64,000 nucleotides of DNA from Isoetes taiwanensis (GCA_021234155.1 JAJEKV010000003.1:16848386-16912385), one strand, 5' to 3'. Counted from the first letter of the stretch, positions 35,682 through 48,500 are shown. The notes: generated from the letters alone by a model not told the origin. Translations and numbers: made by a program.

Positions 35682-37929
35682 AACCTTCAACCTCAGTGGT
35701 ATAGAACCTCCAGGTTGCTTAAGGCAACCACTCTGAGTGAAAAGTCCCAAGCAGAATGCTCAAACAATGATTACAAACCACTTCCCCTAAAGGGAAAAAA
35801 GTCTGTCTAGCAAGAATAGATGCCAGATGCAAACCATAGTGAGTTTACTCATGATTCTGATGCTAAAGCTGCTCAAGATCTTGAAGGATATTGGTTATAA
35901 AGTCAGGCAGACTTTGATGGTCAAAAATGCATTCTTGACCAGGTCAATTTTTGGTCAATATCCCTTGCAAAGACTCAAATTTTCTAACTCGATCAAAGCA
36001 GTTCCTTTTTAGGATTTGATGCTTGAATCCCTTTCTATTATGTCTGCACACAAGGGTTTAGAATGCTTTTTGCAGAAAGATGTGCCAATTTCTGAGAAAT
36101 TTGATTTTAAGTTTGACTATCTGTCATAGACCATGAACAGCAGGCAAATCTTGAATTGCTAGATGTTCGAATGCACCTTTTTTGGTTTTTTGAGTAATAT
36201 CAATGCCAACAATGCGTATGCAAATGATAAGATACAGATCACTCGAGCAAGATGTAAATATGGGGTGATCAGGGCAGATTAATGGTCTAGTAGTGCAAGC
36301 TCAAATTTCTACCAGTGGATTATGCAAACACTAACTATTATGAGCCTATGCTATAGATGCTTATGTGCAAATTACCGCTATTTTTCTTTTGTGATAGAAT
36401 GCAAGGAATGAATGTTGTACAGATATGATATCAGACACAAAGTCAACAGGAAACTTTCACAAACTTGTCAACAAGGATCGGATTTTCATTCAATTCAGCT
36501 TCACACAAAGAAAAAATAAGGATCCCAAGCTCTAAGTCTTGGGCACGTGGATTTAACAAGGTATACAATCGTAATTCTTCCAAAATCGTTAGTAATTCAT
36601 GAAAATCTAGCCGTTGGAAGGCTGATCCAAGCTTGAACTCTCATAACCGGTCTTTCCTCAAAGATCTTATTGCGTTCTTCGCCTCGAAGCCCTCGAATTT
36701 TTACTCAGAGCCTCTTTTCCCCTTTCTAATATCCCCTGCTTAGTGCTGTTCTTGGCAACTCCTTGCCGGAATTTTGTTTTTTAGCTTATGTGATAGGTTC
36801 TTGGTGTATTACAGGCCAATCCGACGTCTTAGGGTAATGATTGGGCGGTTGATCAAGGTAGATTTGCCCGATCTTGGCAAGATTAGGGTTCTTGGCAAGA
36901 AAGGTCGAAATATCCCACAGGCCCGTTTGAGGACCAAGGTATAAATATAGAAACAAAATCAATATTATTAATAAATACGTGTTATATCCACGTGGGCCTC
37001 GGTACCTCCACCGCCCCATACGCCCGGGTATACCACGTGGCGGGGGGTGATTGGACAGGGAGACTTAGGCTTTTTTTTTTTGGGGGCGAGATAGGAATTT
37101 TTTTTTTTTTTGGCATAGCATGGTCTGGCATATTTCCCAATAAAACATATTTGAAGGCCCAAACGAACGAATTTTTGCAATTTCTTTTTTGCAAAAGGAA
37201 TATTTTTTGATGCTCTCCATGGTGGTGGAATCTTTTTGGAAAACTAGCTTTTTCATTTTTGGCTTTAAAAAGGGGTATGAAAATGGTGAGGGGGCAAGTG
37301 GGCAAGATGAGTTGGCAATATGAGGATGACATGGCTAGTAGGGGTGATGAGGTGTCAAACAACTTGGCTAAGAATATTTTTTCTAGTCAAATCATGGGAT
37401 GAGGTGGAGATGGTATGTATGACATGTGGATGGTGATGTGGAGGTGTTGGTGATGATGTGGCAAGATGACATGGCACCCTTATGAACTTAAACACTTAAA
37501 TTGAAGAATTCTTTGCAAAGGATGGAGTTCCAATGGGGTGACACGTGTGTGATGTGACATGGCAATGGAGATGACATGTATGATGACTTGGCCATTTTTG
37601 AATGATGTCATATGTCAATTTTAATGCCAATGCATATAATTTGCATTCTTTAGGCAAATTTTGACTTTTAATTGCTTCCTTTAGGAATTTTGCACTTTCT
37701 CTCACCATTTGACTTCTAGAGAGAGAATTTTGACCTTTGAGCATGAGCATGACCAAATCAAGTAGAAATTTGTGCTTTAATGAGATGGTGATGGTATGAT
37801 AAGTGTGTGTGATGTGAATGACATGTGAAAGAGAAGTTTTGACTAGAAAAAATCTTTTAGGCCAATTTGCCTTTGGAAATGAAGGATAGGCATGGAACTT
37901 CAAATCTTCAAAAATGTGTTGCTTGAATC
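35682..37929 (-). repeat. LTR array unit 2
   Basis: Begins at the recurrent junction where LTR end sequence (complement of AACCTTCAACCTCAGTGG) is joined to an internal LTR position (GATTCAAGCAACAC). About 2,248 bp, nearly identical to unit 3 apart from homopolymer length and small indels. Confidence 0.9.
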
Positions 37930-40164
37930 AACCTTCAACCTCAGTGGTATAGAACCTCCACTCTGAGTGAAAAGTCCCAAGCAGAATGCTCAAACAATGA
38001 TTACAAACCACTTCCCCTAAAGGGAAAAAAGTCTGTCTAGCAAGAATAGATGCCAGATGCAAACCATAGTGAGTTTACTCATGATTCTGATGCTAAAGCT
38101 GCTCAAGATCTTGAAGGATATTGGGTATAAAGTCAGGCAGACTTTGATGGTCAAAAATGCATTCTTGACCAGGTCAATTTTTGGTCAATATCCCTTGCAA
38201 AGACTCAAATTTTCTAACTCGATCAAAGCAGTTCCTTTTTAGGATTTGATGCTTGAATCCCTTTCTATTATGTCTGCACACAAGGGTTTAGAATGCTTTT
38301 TGCAGAAAGATGTGCCAATTTCTCAGAAATTTGATTTTAAGTTTGACTATCTGTCATAGACCATGAACAGCAGGCAAATCTTGAATTGCTAGATGTTCGA
38401 ATGCACCTTTTTTGGTTTTTTGAGTAATATCAATGCCAACAATGCGTATGCAAATGATAAGATACAGATCACTCGAGCAAGATGTAAATATGGGGTGATC
38501 AGGGCAGATTAATGGTCTAGTAGTGCAAGCTCAAATTTCTACCAGTGGATTATGCAAACACTAACTATTATGAGCCTATGCTATAGATGCTTATGTGCAA
38601 CAGCTCTGCTATTTTTCTTTTGTGATAGAATGCAAGGAATGAATGTTGTACAGATATGATATCAGACACAAAGTCAACAGGAAACTTTCACAAACTTGTC
38701 AACAAGGATCGGATTTTCATTCAATTCAGCTTCACACAGCAGGCAAATAAGGATCCCAAGCTCTAAGTCTTGGGCACAGGATTAAACAAGGTATACAATC
38801 AGGTAATTCTTCCGAAATCGTTAGTAATTCATGAAAATCTAGCCGTTGGAAGGCTGATCCAAGCTTGAACTCTCATAACCGGTCTTTCCTCAAAGATCTT
38901 ATTGCGTTCTTCGCCTCGAAGCCCTCGAATTTTTACTCAGAGCCCCTTTTCCCCTTTCTAATATCCCCTGCTTAGTGCTGTTCTTGGCAACTCCTTGCCG
39001 GAATTTTGTTTTTTAGCTTATGTGATAGGTTCTTGGTGTATTACAGGCCAATCCGACGTCTTAGGGTAATGATTGGGCGGTTGATCAAGGTAGATTTGCC
39101 CGATCTTGGCAAGATTAGGGTTCTTGGCAAGAAAGGTCGAAATATCCCACAGGCCCGTTTGAGGACCAAGGTATAAATATAGAAACAAAATCAATATTAT
39201 TAATAAATACGTGCTATATCCACATGGGCCTCGGTACCTCCACCGCCCCATACGCCCGGGTATACCACGTGGCGGGGGGTGATTGGACAGGGAGACTTAG
39301 GCTTTTTTTTTGGGGGGTAGATAGGAATTTTTTTTTTTTTTTTTTGGCATAGCATGGTCTGGCATATTTCCCAATAAAACATATTTGAAGGCCCAAACGA
39401 ACGAATTTTTGCAATTTCTTTTTTGCAAAAGGAATATTTTTTGATGCTCTCCATGGTGGTGGAATCTTTTTTGCAAAACTAGCTTTTTCATTTTTGGCTT
39501 TAAAAAGGGGTATGAAAATGGTGAGGGGGCAAGTGGGCAAGATGAGTTGGCAATATGAGGATGACATGGCTAGTAGGGGTGATGAGGTGTCAAACAACTT
39601 GGCTAAGAATATTTTTTCTAGTCAAATCATGGGATGAGGTGGAGATGGTATGTATGACATGTGGATGGTGATGTGGAGGTGTTGGTGATGATGTGGCAAG
39701 ATGACATGGCACCCTTATGAACTTAAACACTTAAATTGAAGAATTCTTTGCAAAGGATGGAGTTCCAATGGGGTGACACGTGTGTGATGTGACATGGCAA
39801 TGGAGATGACATGTATGATGACTTGGCCATTTTTGAATGATGTCATATGTCAATTTTAATGCCAATGCATATAATTTGCATTCTTTAGGCAAATTTTGAC
39901 TTTTAATTGCTTCCTTTAGGAATTTTGCACTTTCTCTCACCATTTGACTTCTAGAGAGAGAATTTTGACCTTTGAGCATGAGCATGACCAAATCAAGTAG
40001 AAATTTGTGCTTTAATGAGATGGTGATGGTATGATAAGTGTGTGTGATGTGAATGACATGTGAAAGAGAAGTTTTGACTAGAAAAAATCTTTTAGGCCAA
40101 TTTGCCTTTGGAAATGAAGGATAGGCATGGAACTTCAAATCTTCAAAAATGTGTTGCTTGAATC
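37930..40164 (-). repeat. LTR array unit 3
   Basis: About 2,235 bp with the same junction at both ends. Very few differences from unit 2 and from most of unit 4. Confidence 0.9.
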
Positions 40165-42327
40165 AACCTTCAACCTCAGTGGTATAGAACCTCCACTCTG
40201 AGTGAAAAGTCCCAAGCAGAATGCTCAAACAATGATTACAAACCACTTCCCCTAAAGGGAAAAAAGTCTGTCTAGCAAGAATAGATGCCAGATGCAAACC
40301 ATAGTGAGTTTACTCATGATTCTGATGCTAAAGCTGCTCAAGATCTTGAAGGATATTGGGTATAAAGTCAGGCAGACTTTGATGGTCAAAAATGCATTCT
40401 TGACCAGGTCAATTTTTGGTCAATATCCCTTGCAAAGACTCAAATTTTCTAACTCGATCAAAGCAGTTCCTTTTTAGGATTTGATGCTTGAATCCCTTTC
40501 TATTATGTCTGCACACAAGGGTTTAGAATGCTTTTTGCAGAAAGATGTGCCAATTTCTGAGAAATTTGATTTTAAGTTTGACTATCTGTCATAGACCATG
40601 AACAGCAGGCAAATCTTGAATTGCTAGATGTTCGAATGCACCTTTTTTGGTTTTTTGAGTAATATCAATGCCAACAATGCGTATGCAAATGATAAGATAC
40701 AGATCACTCGAGCAAGATGTAAATATGGGGTGATCAGGGCAGATTAATGGTCTAGTAGTGCAAGCTCAAATTTCTACCAGTGGATTATGCAAACACTAAC
40801 TATTATGAGCCTATGCTATAGATGCTTATGTGCAACAGCTCTGCTATTTTTCTTTTGTGATAGAATGCAAGGAATGAATGTTGTACAGATATGATATCAG
40901 ACACAAAGTCAACAGGAAACTTTCACAAACTTGTCAACAAGGATCGGATTTTCATTCAATTCAGCTTCACACAGCAGGCAAATAAGGATCCCAAGCTCTA
41001 AGTCTTGGGCACAGGATTAAACAAGGTATACAATCAGGTAATTCTTCCGAAATCGTTAGTAATTCATGAAAATCTAGCCGTTGGAAGGCTGATCCAAGCT
41101 TGAACTCTCATAACCGGTCTTTCCTCAAAGATCTTATTGCGTTCTTCGCCTCGAAGCCCTCGAATTTTTACTCAGAGCCCCTTTTCCCCTTTCTAATATC
41201 CCCTGCTTAGTGCTGTTCTTGGCAACTCCTTGCCAGAATTTTGTTTTTTAGCTTATGTGATAGGTTCTTGGTGTATTACAGGCCAATCCGACGTCTTAGG
41301 GTAATGATTGGGCGGTTGATCAAGGTAGATTTGCCCGATCTTGGCAAGATTAGGGTTCTTGGCAAGAAAGGTCGAAATATCCCACAGGCCCGTTTGAGGA
41401 CCAAGGTATAAATATAGAAACAAAATCAATATTATTAATAAAATACGTGCTATATCCACGTGGGCCTCGGTACCTCCACCGCCCCATACGCCCGGGTATA
41501 CCACGTGGCGGGGGGTGATTGGACAGGAGACTTAGGCTTTTTTTTTTTTTTTTTGTAGATAGGAATTTTTTTTTTTTTTTGGCATAGCATGGTCTCGCAT
41601 ATTTCCCAATAAAACATATTTGAAGGCCCAAACGAACGAATTTTTGCAATTTCTTTTTTGCAAAAGGAATATTTTTTGATGCTCTCCATGGTGGTGGAAT
41701 CTTTTTTGCAAAACTAGCTTTTTCATTTTTGGCTTTAAAAAGGGGTATGAAAATGGTGAGGGGGCAAGTGGGCAAGATGAGTTGGCAATATGAGGATGAC
41801 ATGGCTAGTAGGGGTGATGAGGTGTCAAACAACTTGGCTAAGAATATTTTTTCTAGTCAAATCATGGGATGGGGTGGAGATGGTATGTATGACATGTGGA
41901 TGATGATGTGGAGGTGTTGGTGATGATGTGGCAAGATGACGTGTCACCCTTATGAACTTAAACACTTAAATTGAAGAATTCTTTGCAAAGGATGGAGTTT
42001 CAATGGGGTGACACGTGTGTGATGTGACATGGCAAGAGATCATGAAATGTAGTTATGCCAAGAACTCAAATAGAAGCATCACATACCAAAAGCACTTCAA
42101 GGGGTCTTCAAATCTTCAAAAATGTGTTGCTTGAATCAACTTCCTTAGCTTGCTTGTGTGATCTTTGTTGAATGTCCTCACCTTGGTCTTCAAGTCTCCT
42201 CTTCACAATGTGCAAAGATGCATTTCCCTTCAATGATTTATGCTTGTATATCTGTGTTCAAATCAAAGTGTGAGCATGAGAATATCAGAATATGGCTTGC
42301 TCTTGCACGCTGCCATAGCATGGCAGA
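40165..42327 (-). repeat. LTR array unit 4 (carries the true LTR 5' end)
   Basis: Ends at the complement of the LTR start (GCTGCCATAGCATGGCAGA). A deletion near 42030 replaces part of the segment found in units 1-3, and the original ACCCCTTGAAGTG stretch is retained here, as in the single LTR at 16608. Confidence 0.88.
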
Positions 42328-42980
42328 TTATGCCAAACTAAAAGAACAGGCTGGTCCCCCAGCCTCTTGTTTTTTGTTGGATGATCAGAATGGAATTCCA
42401 GCCAACTGCCAATATGGAGGTATGTTTGGCAGCTCAATGGACTTGCAATGGATTGAAAACAGAAGGTGATGGTAGATTTAAGGATGATATGAATATGATC
42501 ATGGAGGTGATCTGGAAATGAACCTGCATGGCAAGTGTGATCATTAGTAAAGAATATGAACTGCTGGATGGAAGTGTGACAACAGTCTAATGGATTTGGT
42601 GGAGAAGAATGATGATTTGAAATGTTTTATGTGAATCAGGGCAACTCTTGTACAACACCTGCATGTGACAAAAGATTCATTAGCATAATGAGCTGTTGTT
42701 GTGGTGGGAATGGCAACAGCTACAGAGATGAAAGTGAATGAAGAGAAGTGAATGAGTGTGAGATGCATGACTACAAATCCAGATGATCTTGCATGGAATT
42801 CAGAACTTGAGCAATAAAAGTGTTTGAATTGAACCTTGAATAAGTTAACACCTGCACAAATCTCCTGTTCTTGCATTAGTAGTGGAAACCTCGAATTCAA
42901 AAGCTTAACTTATGCAAATACTAGAATTTGAAAACAAATACTACTTACCAAATACTCCTGCATTGTTTTTTGTCTTTGAC
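42328..42980 (-). other. Gypsy copy 4: 3' non-coding region
   Basis: Complement of 15940-16607 of copy 2, including the polypurine tract and the recurring TGCAGG motifs. It is interrupted at about 42976 by the LINE. Confidence 0.85.
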
Positions 42981-44105
42981 ACTTTTTGCCGATTCACTGG
43001 CATGCGAGTTAACTTGGCCAAGACTAGGGTGCTGCTAGTTGCATCATCCCGTCATCCAAGGCTTCCCTCATTCACTTACCAGGGACAAGAGGTAGAGATG
43101 GCTCCGACCTACAAATACTTGGGGATCGAGTTCTCAACTACCACCCATTGGGATGTTGCCATCAGGTTGCGGGTCACGGCGGGTTGGAAAACACTATATG
43201 CCATGCAGAACAACAGCCACAAGGCAGAGTTGTATGCCTGGGGCCACCAGTCACACTTGTTTCGGGCCTTGGTCGAGCCGGTCCTTTTGTATGGGGCAGA
43301 AGTGTGGGGTCCGGTGATATCCCTCAGCACCTGGAATGACCTCGAGCAGGTGCATAAGGCCTTCTTGGCACGGGCCCTTAGGGTGAAGTCCACGGTTCCA
43401 TACCAGATCCTACTCCAGGAGACAGGCTTTCTACCCCTTCAACGGGCTGCATTGGAATGCCATATGGTTTACTTCCAGAAGGTGGTCGCTATGGCTGATA
43501 CACGCTTGCCAAACCTTGCTTTGGCCATGGCAATGGGTTCCCAACGCCTGAAATCCTGTTGGAAAGACAAGCAAGCTCAGTGGTTCTCACGCTGGTGTGT
43601 GCAGGCAAACAGATGCGTCCAGGTCAGGACAAAGAAAGATCGCGCACTTAAGTTGTACCTAGATGCTACTTTCCTTCGCAAGCTCTGGGATGTAGATGCT
43701 CTAATGCACGTTAAGCTGGCACACTATCAGCAGCAAGTCAATCCTAGGCTCACGAGAGGCCCACACCAGTACTTGTACACCCAGCTGCCCATGAAGAAGC
43801 GCAGACTTATAGCTTCCATTTGCACAGGTGCACATCGCCTCCGCATTGAAACAGGACGTTGGGCTCGGGAAGCACGGGAGGAAAGGCTTTGCCAGTGTTG
43901 CCACCAGGGTGCCATTGAGGATGAATGTCATGCCCTCCAGATCTGCCCAGCATTTGCTCATATCCGAGAGCGATATGTTCGATTACTAGTGCCTGGCCAG
44001 CCGTTGCATCAATTATTGACTACGGCGTCAGTGGGTTTGTTGGGGTCATACCTCCAGGAGGTTATGGATGCACGGACTCAGTTGTGTCCTGCGGGACGGC
44101 ATTGA
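42976..44105 (+). pseudogene. LINE ORF2 C-terminal fragment (RT thumb and CCHC-like end)
   Basis: Open for over 370 codons. It starts inside RT (FCRFTGMRVNLAKTRVLLV), followed by YKYLGIEF, a motif shared by many LINE RTs, and ALVEPVLLYGAEVWGP, the C-terminal thumb region. The end has LCQCCHQGAIEDECHALQIC, a Cys/His cluster like the terminal knuckle of LINE proteins. The N-terminal endonuclease and the RT catalytic motif are absent through 5' truncation. The retained frame has no stops, so insertion was recent. Confidence 0.87.
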
Positions 44106-44275
44106 ACTGGCCTATACAATTGTATAGCATACTTATTACTGCTAAGGTTTTTCCCTCAAAAATCCTTCGGGGCGGGGGTTTTTTAATCCTGTCAGTAATA
44201 GGCTTGCTGCTCTCTTTTTTGTTTGGGTCCCATAGGCCAATTGGTCTCCGTGGACGCTAAAAATCTATTCTTATT
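42976..44275 (+). mobile_element. 5'-truncated LINE (non-LTR retrotransposon) 3' end
   Basis: Inserted in the gypsy 3' non-coding region within a CTTTTT-rich tract, as shown by the uninterrupted sequence in copy 2 (15895-15945). It contains the C-terminal part of a LINE ORF2, a roughly 170-bp 3' untranslated region and ends in (TTATTC)n at 44258-44290, a typical microsatellite-like LINE tail. A target duplication cannot be defined in the low-complexity site. Confidence 0.85.
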
Positions 44276-44395
44276 CTTATTCTTATTCTTTTCTTTTTCT
44301 TCTTTTTAGTTTTTTTTTTGCAATATTAGTCAACCAAAAGCAAACTAAACTAACCTACCTACAAATTCTGAATAAACTTTTAGCTAAACAAACTT

Positions 44396-44590
44396 AAGGC
44401 AACATGTTGTTGCCAATACCTTTTCAAATGTAGGATATTGATAGGATTCAACAATTCTCTGCCATCAAGCACATCTCTTAGCCAATAAGAATCTATACCT
44501 GCTTTACCAATAACTTCAAAAGGCCCTTCCCAAAGATTCTCAAATTTAGCTGCTATGTCCTCCCTTGCCTTGTTCCATTTTAATACAAGC
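44396..44590 (-). pseudogene. Gypsy copy 4: integrase C-terminus
   Basis: The minus strand encodes LVLKWNKARED, FENLWEGPFEVIGKAG and LLNPINILHLKRYWQQHVA, equivalent to 15625-15820 of copy 2. Homology stops abruptly at 44590. Confidence 0.85.
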
Positions 44591-44998
44591 TACTATGAAG
44601 AAGTATCCAAGTATATGACAACAACAAAAAAAGGAAGAACAACCTAGGGGTAAAATAGTCAAGTTACAAATTTGTTATTTTATTTACACACTAGCTTGAT
44701 GACAGTTGAATTTGTAGTTGACTCAGAAGCAATAGAAGCAGACGTGAAGAAGAAGACACCAACTTATGGCCATGTAACTAAAGGTGGTACTGTTTTGATC
44801 CATGAATATGTAGCACAATAACAGGGGGTTGTTTTTGTATTTTTATACTTTTTTCCCTAAGGTTTTTATATGATTTGATGGTGTAATCTCGTGGATGTAC
44901 TAATGCGTACATCTAGAGTGCGCATACAGTTTCATGTTTTTTTTAGTGGCAATTGCCAATGGTTTGACCCATGCTAAAAAAAAAAAAAAACCATGCAG
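44591..44998. other. Unassigned insert ending in poly(A)
   Basis: Unrelated to the gypsy family. It has a 40-codon open stretch (near 44697-44820) reading VEFVVDSEAIEADVKKK then a TAA, and ends in A14 near 44977-44990. The tail suggests a retroposed fragment. It forms the left flank of gypsy copy 3. Confidence 0.4.
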
Positions 44999-45003
44999 GG
45001 CTC
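44999..45003. repeat. Target-site duplication of gypsy copy 3, left (GGCTC)
   Basis: Identical to 56882-56886 on the right. It fixes the LTR start at TGCTGCC (45004). Confidence 0.85.
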
Positions 45004-47337
45004 TGCTGCCATGCTATGGCAGCATGTAAGAGCCAAGCATGTATCAGCACTAATCCTATCAGTTTGATTCAATTTGCAAGATATTAGGAGAATGCTTCAC
45101 TAGCATACACTCAAGTTTGAAGTGCAAAGGAAGGACAATTGACTCAAGTCACTCAAGAGATACAAAAAGGTCAAACAAGCATGGGAAGTGTAGAGAAGAA
45201 GAGAAAGAAGATCCCTTAAAGAGCATTCCATGGTATGTGATCATTTATGAGCTTGGCATCTTTGGCATTTTTTTTTATTTCCATCCTCATCCACTCCACC
45301 ATCCCAAATAGCATTGAACCTTGGCTCCTTCCTCATACACCTCCCAAAGTCAAACTTGACCTTGAAAGTTCTTTCTAGTCAAAATACACCTTCATAAAAC
45401 ACCCACTTGCTTCATCATCCACTAGTTCAAGAGAGACTTGACATAGTCACAACTTTGCTTATGAAGTCAACATTCCATGCAACTTGAGCAAAATGTAGAG
45501 AGGCTTGCAAAATCCCTAAGGGAAATGCTCAAAATTCAAATATGCCTCAAAGATGCCTCAAAGATGCTCCACAAAATTTTTGGCTTCCTAATGAGCACTA
45601 GATGTGCCAAGTCCCTCTACACCATACTACACACATCATACCCAGCACCATTTTATCCTTTTCATCTCAAACTCTTATTCAAATCAAAATTCATTTCAAA
45701 ATATCATTGTTGCCACATCACTTTTGACACCTCATCATTCACACACATCATCTCCACATCATTCTAAAAATTTTGACTAGAGAGAATTTTCAAATTCAAG
45801 TGGGCTGACACGTCATCATTCCCATTGGCCATGTCATACTACCTAGCCTTGCCATCTTTTCAAATGCCACTCCATCCACTCCCATTTTTGTCCAAATTCC
45901 AAAGAGCTCTATGGTGAAAAAGATCCCGAAACATTATAGGGCACAAAAAAATTTCCCTAGAAAAAAAAATTTTGAAAAAAGGCCTTATTCTAGGCATGAT
46001 ATATGTCTTCTAGGAATCGTGCCATAGGGTGTAAGGGGTGCAAAAAATTTTCCTATCTCCCCCCACCTAAATTCTCTTCCAAGCCAATTCCCCACCGCGT
46101 GGAGCATCCGGGAGTGGGGGTGGGAGGTACCGAATCCCACGTGGACACTTTGCACCAATAATCGAAAAGAATGGATTTTTTAGCCCTTATATACCTTGTC
46201 TCCCAAATTCGATCGGGCCCTCGTGGGATATTGAGCTTGAACTACCAAAAACCTAAATCAGGAAAACGCCAAGATCCGCTCAATCCGCCAAACAAACCAT
46301 TAAATCACTACCTAAACCGGCCGAATCATCATGTTTAATGCCATGAATGCTTAGTGCGAGCTAGAAGACAAGATTGGAGGGAAATAATTGAGATCTCAAA
46401 TCGGAAATGTAACATTCTACAAAAAGGGGATTTTTCTCGCACGAAGATTTTCGAGGGCTTGAAGGCAAAGAAGAAAGACTTGGCTTGAAGAAGGACCGGC
46501 TTGATAATCTTGAGCTTGTTTCTGACCTCCTATGTTTACCTTTGATCTGGATTGTTGACTCAATACTCCGGATTTCATATGTGTACCTATTTGATCCTGT
46601 GCCCAAGACCCCGAGCTTGGGATATTACATTGTATCTTCTGAGTGACTGATTAAATTGAAAATCCGACCTTTGTAGCAATTTTTGCATTGTGATCTTTTT
46701 CCAAAAAGAGAAAATTGTTATTGGTTGAGTGTCTAGTGCCTCGCATTGAAAATTGTTAGTTATGTCTTTATCACCCAAGTTGCAAATCAGAGCCGTGCAA
46801 TGCTAAACACACGCATACAGGTTTACCTATAGTAAACATTCTCTCTCGAGTTCATTCTCTTCTCATAGTCTTAGGCAAAAAATTATCAAAAGAAAAAATT
46901 AGGTCCCTTCTGGTGAAAGGAAAAAGTTGGCCCTTGGTGTGCAGACAAATCTGAGAAAGATAGAGCTGGTAGCCCCAAAAAATTCATCACCAATGTCGAG
47001 TTTCAAATTTCAGCTCTCGGTTAGGGATATTGACCAAAAATTGACTGGGTCAGTGATCTGATTTCGTCCTACCTAGCCTATCCTGACCTTGTTGAGTTCT
47101 TGCAGTTAGATTGTGTCAAGCATTGAGCATCTAGTAGAAAGATATCCAGGCCCATAGCTTCATAGATCACATCCTGCAACTTATTTTGTGAGGCGACTTT
47201 TTTTATCTTCGTGGAAACTCACTCTTAGTGAACTCTTGTGCATTTTTTGGAGTCTTTGCACTCGTGAGTGGTTGCCTTAAGCAACCCGGAGGTTCTAAAC
47301 CACCGAGGTTGAAGGTTTTGCCAGAACACCTTCAACA
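45004..47337 (+). repeat. Gypsy copy 3 5' LTR (2,334 bp)
   Basis: TGCTGCC ... CTTCAACA. Aligns along its length with 54563-56881, with few substitutions and small indels (for example GGGAGTGGGG versus GCGCGTGGGG near 46108/55657). The first 21 bp form a perfect 9-bp-stem hairpin. An LTR ORF lies at 45477-45767. Confidence 0.93.
46138..46193 (+). promoter_or_regulatory. Putative LTR promoter: G-box plus TATATA
   Basis: CACGTG at 46138-46143 (CCCACGTGGACAC), TATATA at 46188-46193. The equivalent pair occurs in the 3' LTR near 55688-55742. Confidence 0.6.
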
Positions 47338-47378
47338 TTTTGGAGGTTCTACCGAGATCATCTTCCCGAATCGGACTC

Positions 47379-48500
47379 ATGGCACCAAGAAGAGTTAATG
47401 AGACATCCGAGCCTCTTGAGACACGGGATAATCATGAAGCTATTGCTACACCCATCGTCACCATACAAGCCGCATCGCGGGCATGCCTTATCAATACTTT
47501 GAGTTAAATGTGCCTACTCCAGTCCCTTTTTTTTGATCCGAGCATGAATGCCAACAATTTCCTCAAGACTTTTGAAGAATACTATCAAGAATATGGTCAC
47601 AAAAAGGTCAGTAAGTTTTCTCGAGTTTAAGAAGTGTTTTAAGAATGATGAGGTAAGGGCTTGGTTAGAATATGTTATAGGTTTAGGCACCAATTCTTGG
47701 GAAGAACTGTAAAAAGTTTCTAGCAAGGTTTGGAAGAGTCTTGGATCCCCAAGATTTAATATTTGAGTTGCAAACTTTTCGCATCAAGCATGTGAAAGTG
47801 TACAAAGAAATGTTGAAAGATTCAACCACTATCCGGGTCAAATGCCAAATCAATCATGTTCCTAACCACACATTGCATCTAGTGGCTTCTTTTATCGTGG
47901 GATTGAGCAAAGAGAACAAGAATACACGTAAAGCTTTTGAAGATTCAAAACAGGAGGGGTTTGATACAATACACAAGGCTTTCACCAAAGCCAATCAAAT
48001 TGCCGATATGATATCATACTTACCAGATGACATACACTCACCAAGTGATCCTTTTTTCCGTTATGAGCAGGGAGTGTATGGGATCAGCACTGCACTGCCT
48101 ATGCTATCCAAAAGGAAAAGAAAAAGGTCAAGGTGGAAGATGATGAGGCTCCCCGCAGCAGATGTAAGAGCAGAGATCACCAAGGTATCCGAGGCAATTG
48201 GTTGAGGTAACTAAACAACCGCAAGAGTTGAAGAGCTCAAAATATGAAAAGAAAACTTACCCCCATGTGTGCATTGCTTTAGAGATACTCACTCTTCTCG
48301 ATTATTGCTGGTATAGGCCATGCACTAAGTGTGGAAAAAGAGGTCACTTTGGTAAAGAATGCCCTGTGTGTGAATTTTGTAAGGCTTGGGACATTATGAG
48401 GATAGGTGCAGTGTCAAAGAATATTTTGCCAGACAAGAAAAATCTAAAATTGGTGAGCCAAGTGCATCTATAAGGTTTGTGCGAGGAAGTTGAAGAGCAA
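47379..48500 (+). pseudogene. Gypsy copy 3: GAG, frameshifted
   Basis: ATG 47379 gives MAPRRVNETSEPLETRDNHE, parallel to copy 2. A frameshift near 47475 and others near 47540, 47620 and 47700 break the capsid region (PSMNANNFLKTFEEYYQEYG, KNDEVRAWLEYV). It continues as KQEGFDTIHKAFTKANQIAD and DIHSPSDPFF. The knuckles are partly readable: the first is damaged, CTKCGKRGHFGKEC is intact, and the third is broken near 48390 by a lost base. Confidence 0.85.

Larger units (their letters stand above)
33388..44590 (-). mobile_element. Ty3/gypsy copy 4, minus strand: amplified LTR plus 3' internal region
   Basis: Read on the minus strand it runs: integrase C-terminus (44590-44396), 3' non-coding region (to 42328, split by a LINE), polypurine tract GAGGCTGGGGGACC, then a 3' LTR that is expanded into four units and ends with the intact terminus CCAACA at 33388. 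Everything upstream of the integrase C-terminus is lost. Confidence 0.88.

Noticed and set aside
34523-41923. Repeated 60-160 codon frames inside the LTR array as host genes
   Set aside because: They recur once per unit because the units are copies of one LTR. Considered only as a possible LTR ORF, not as genes.
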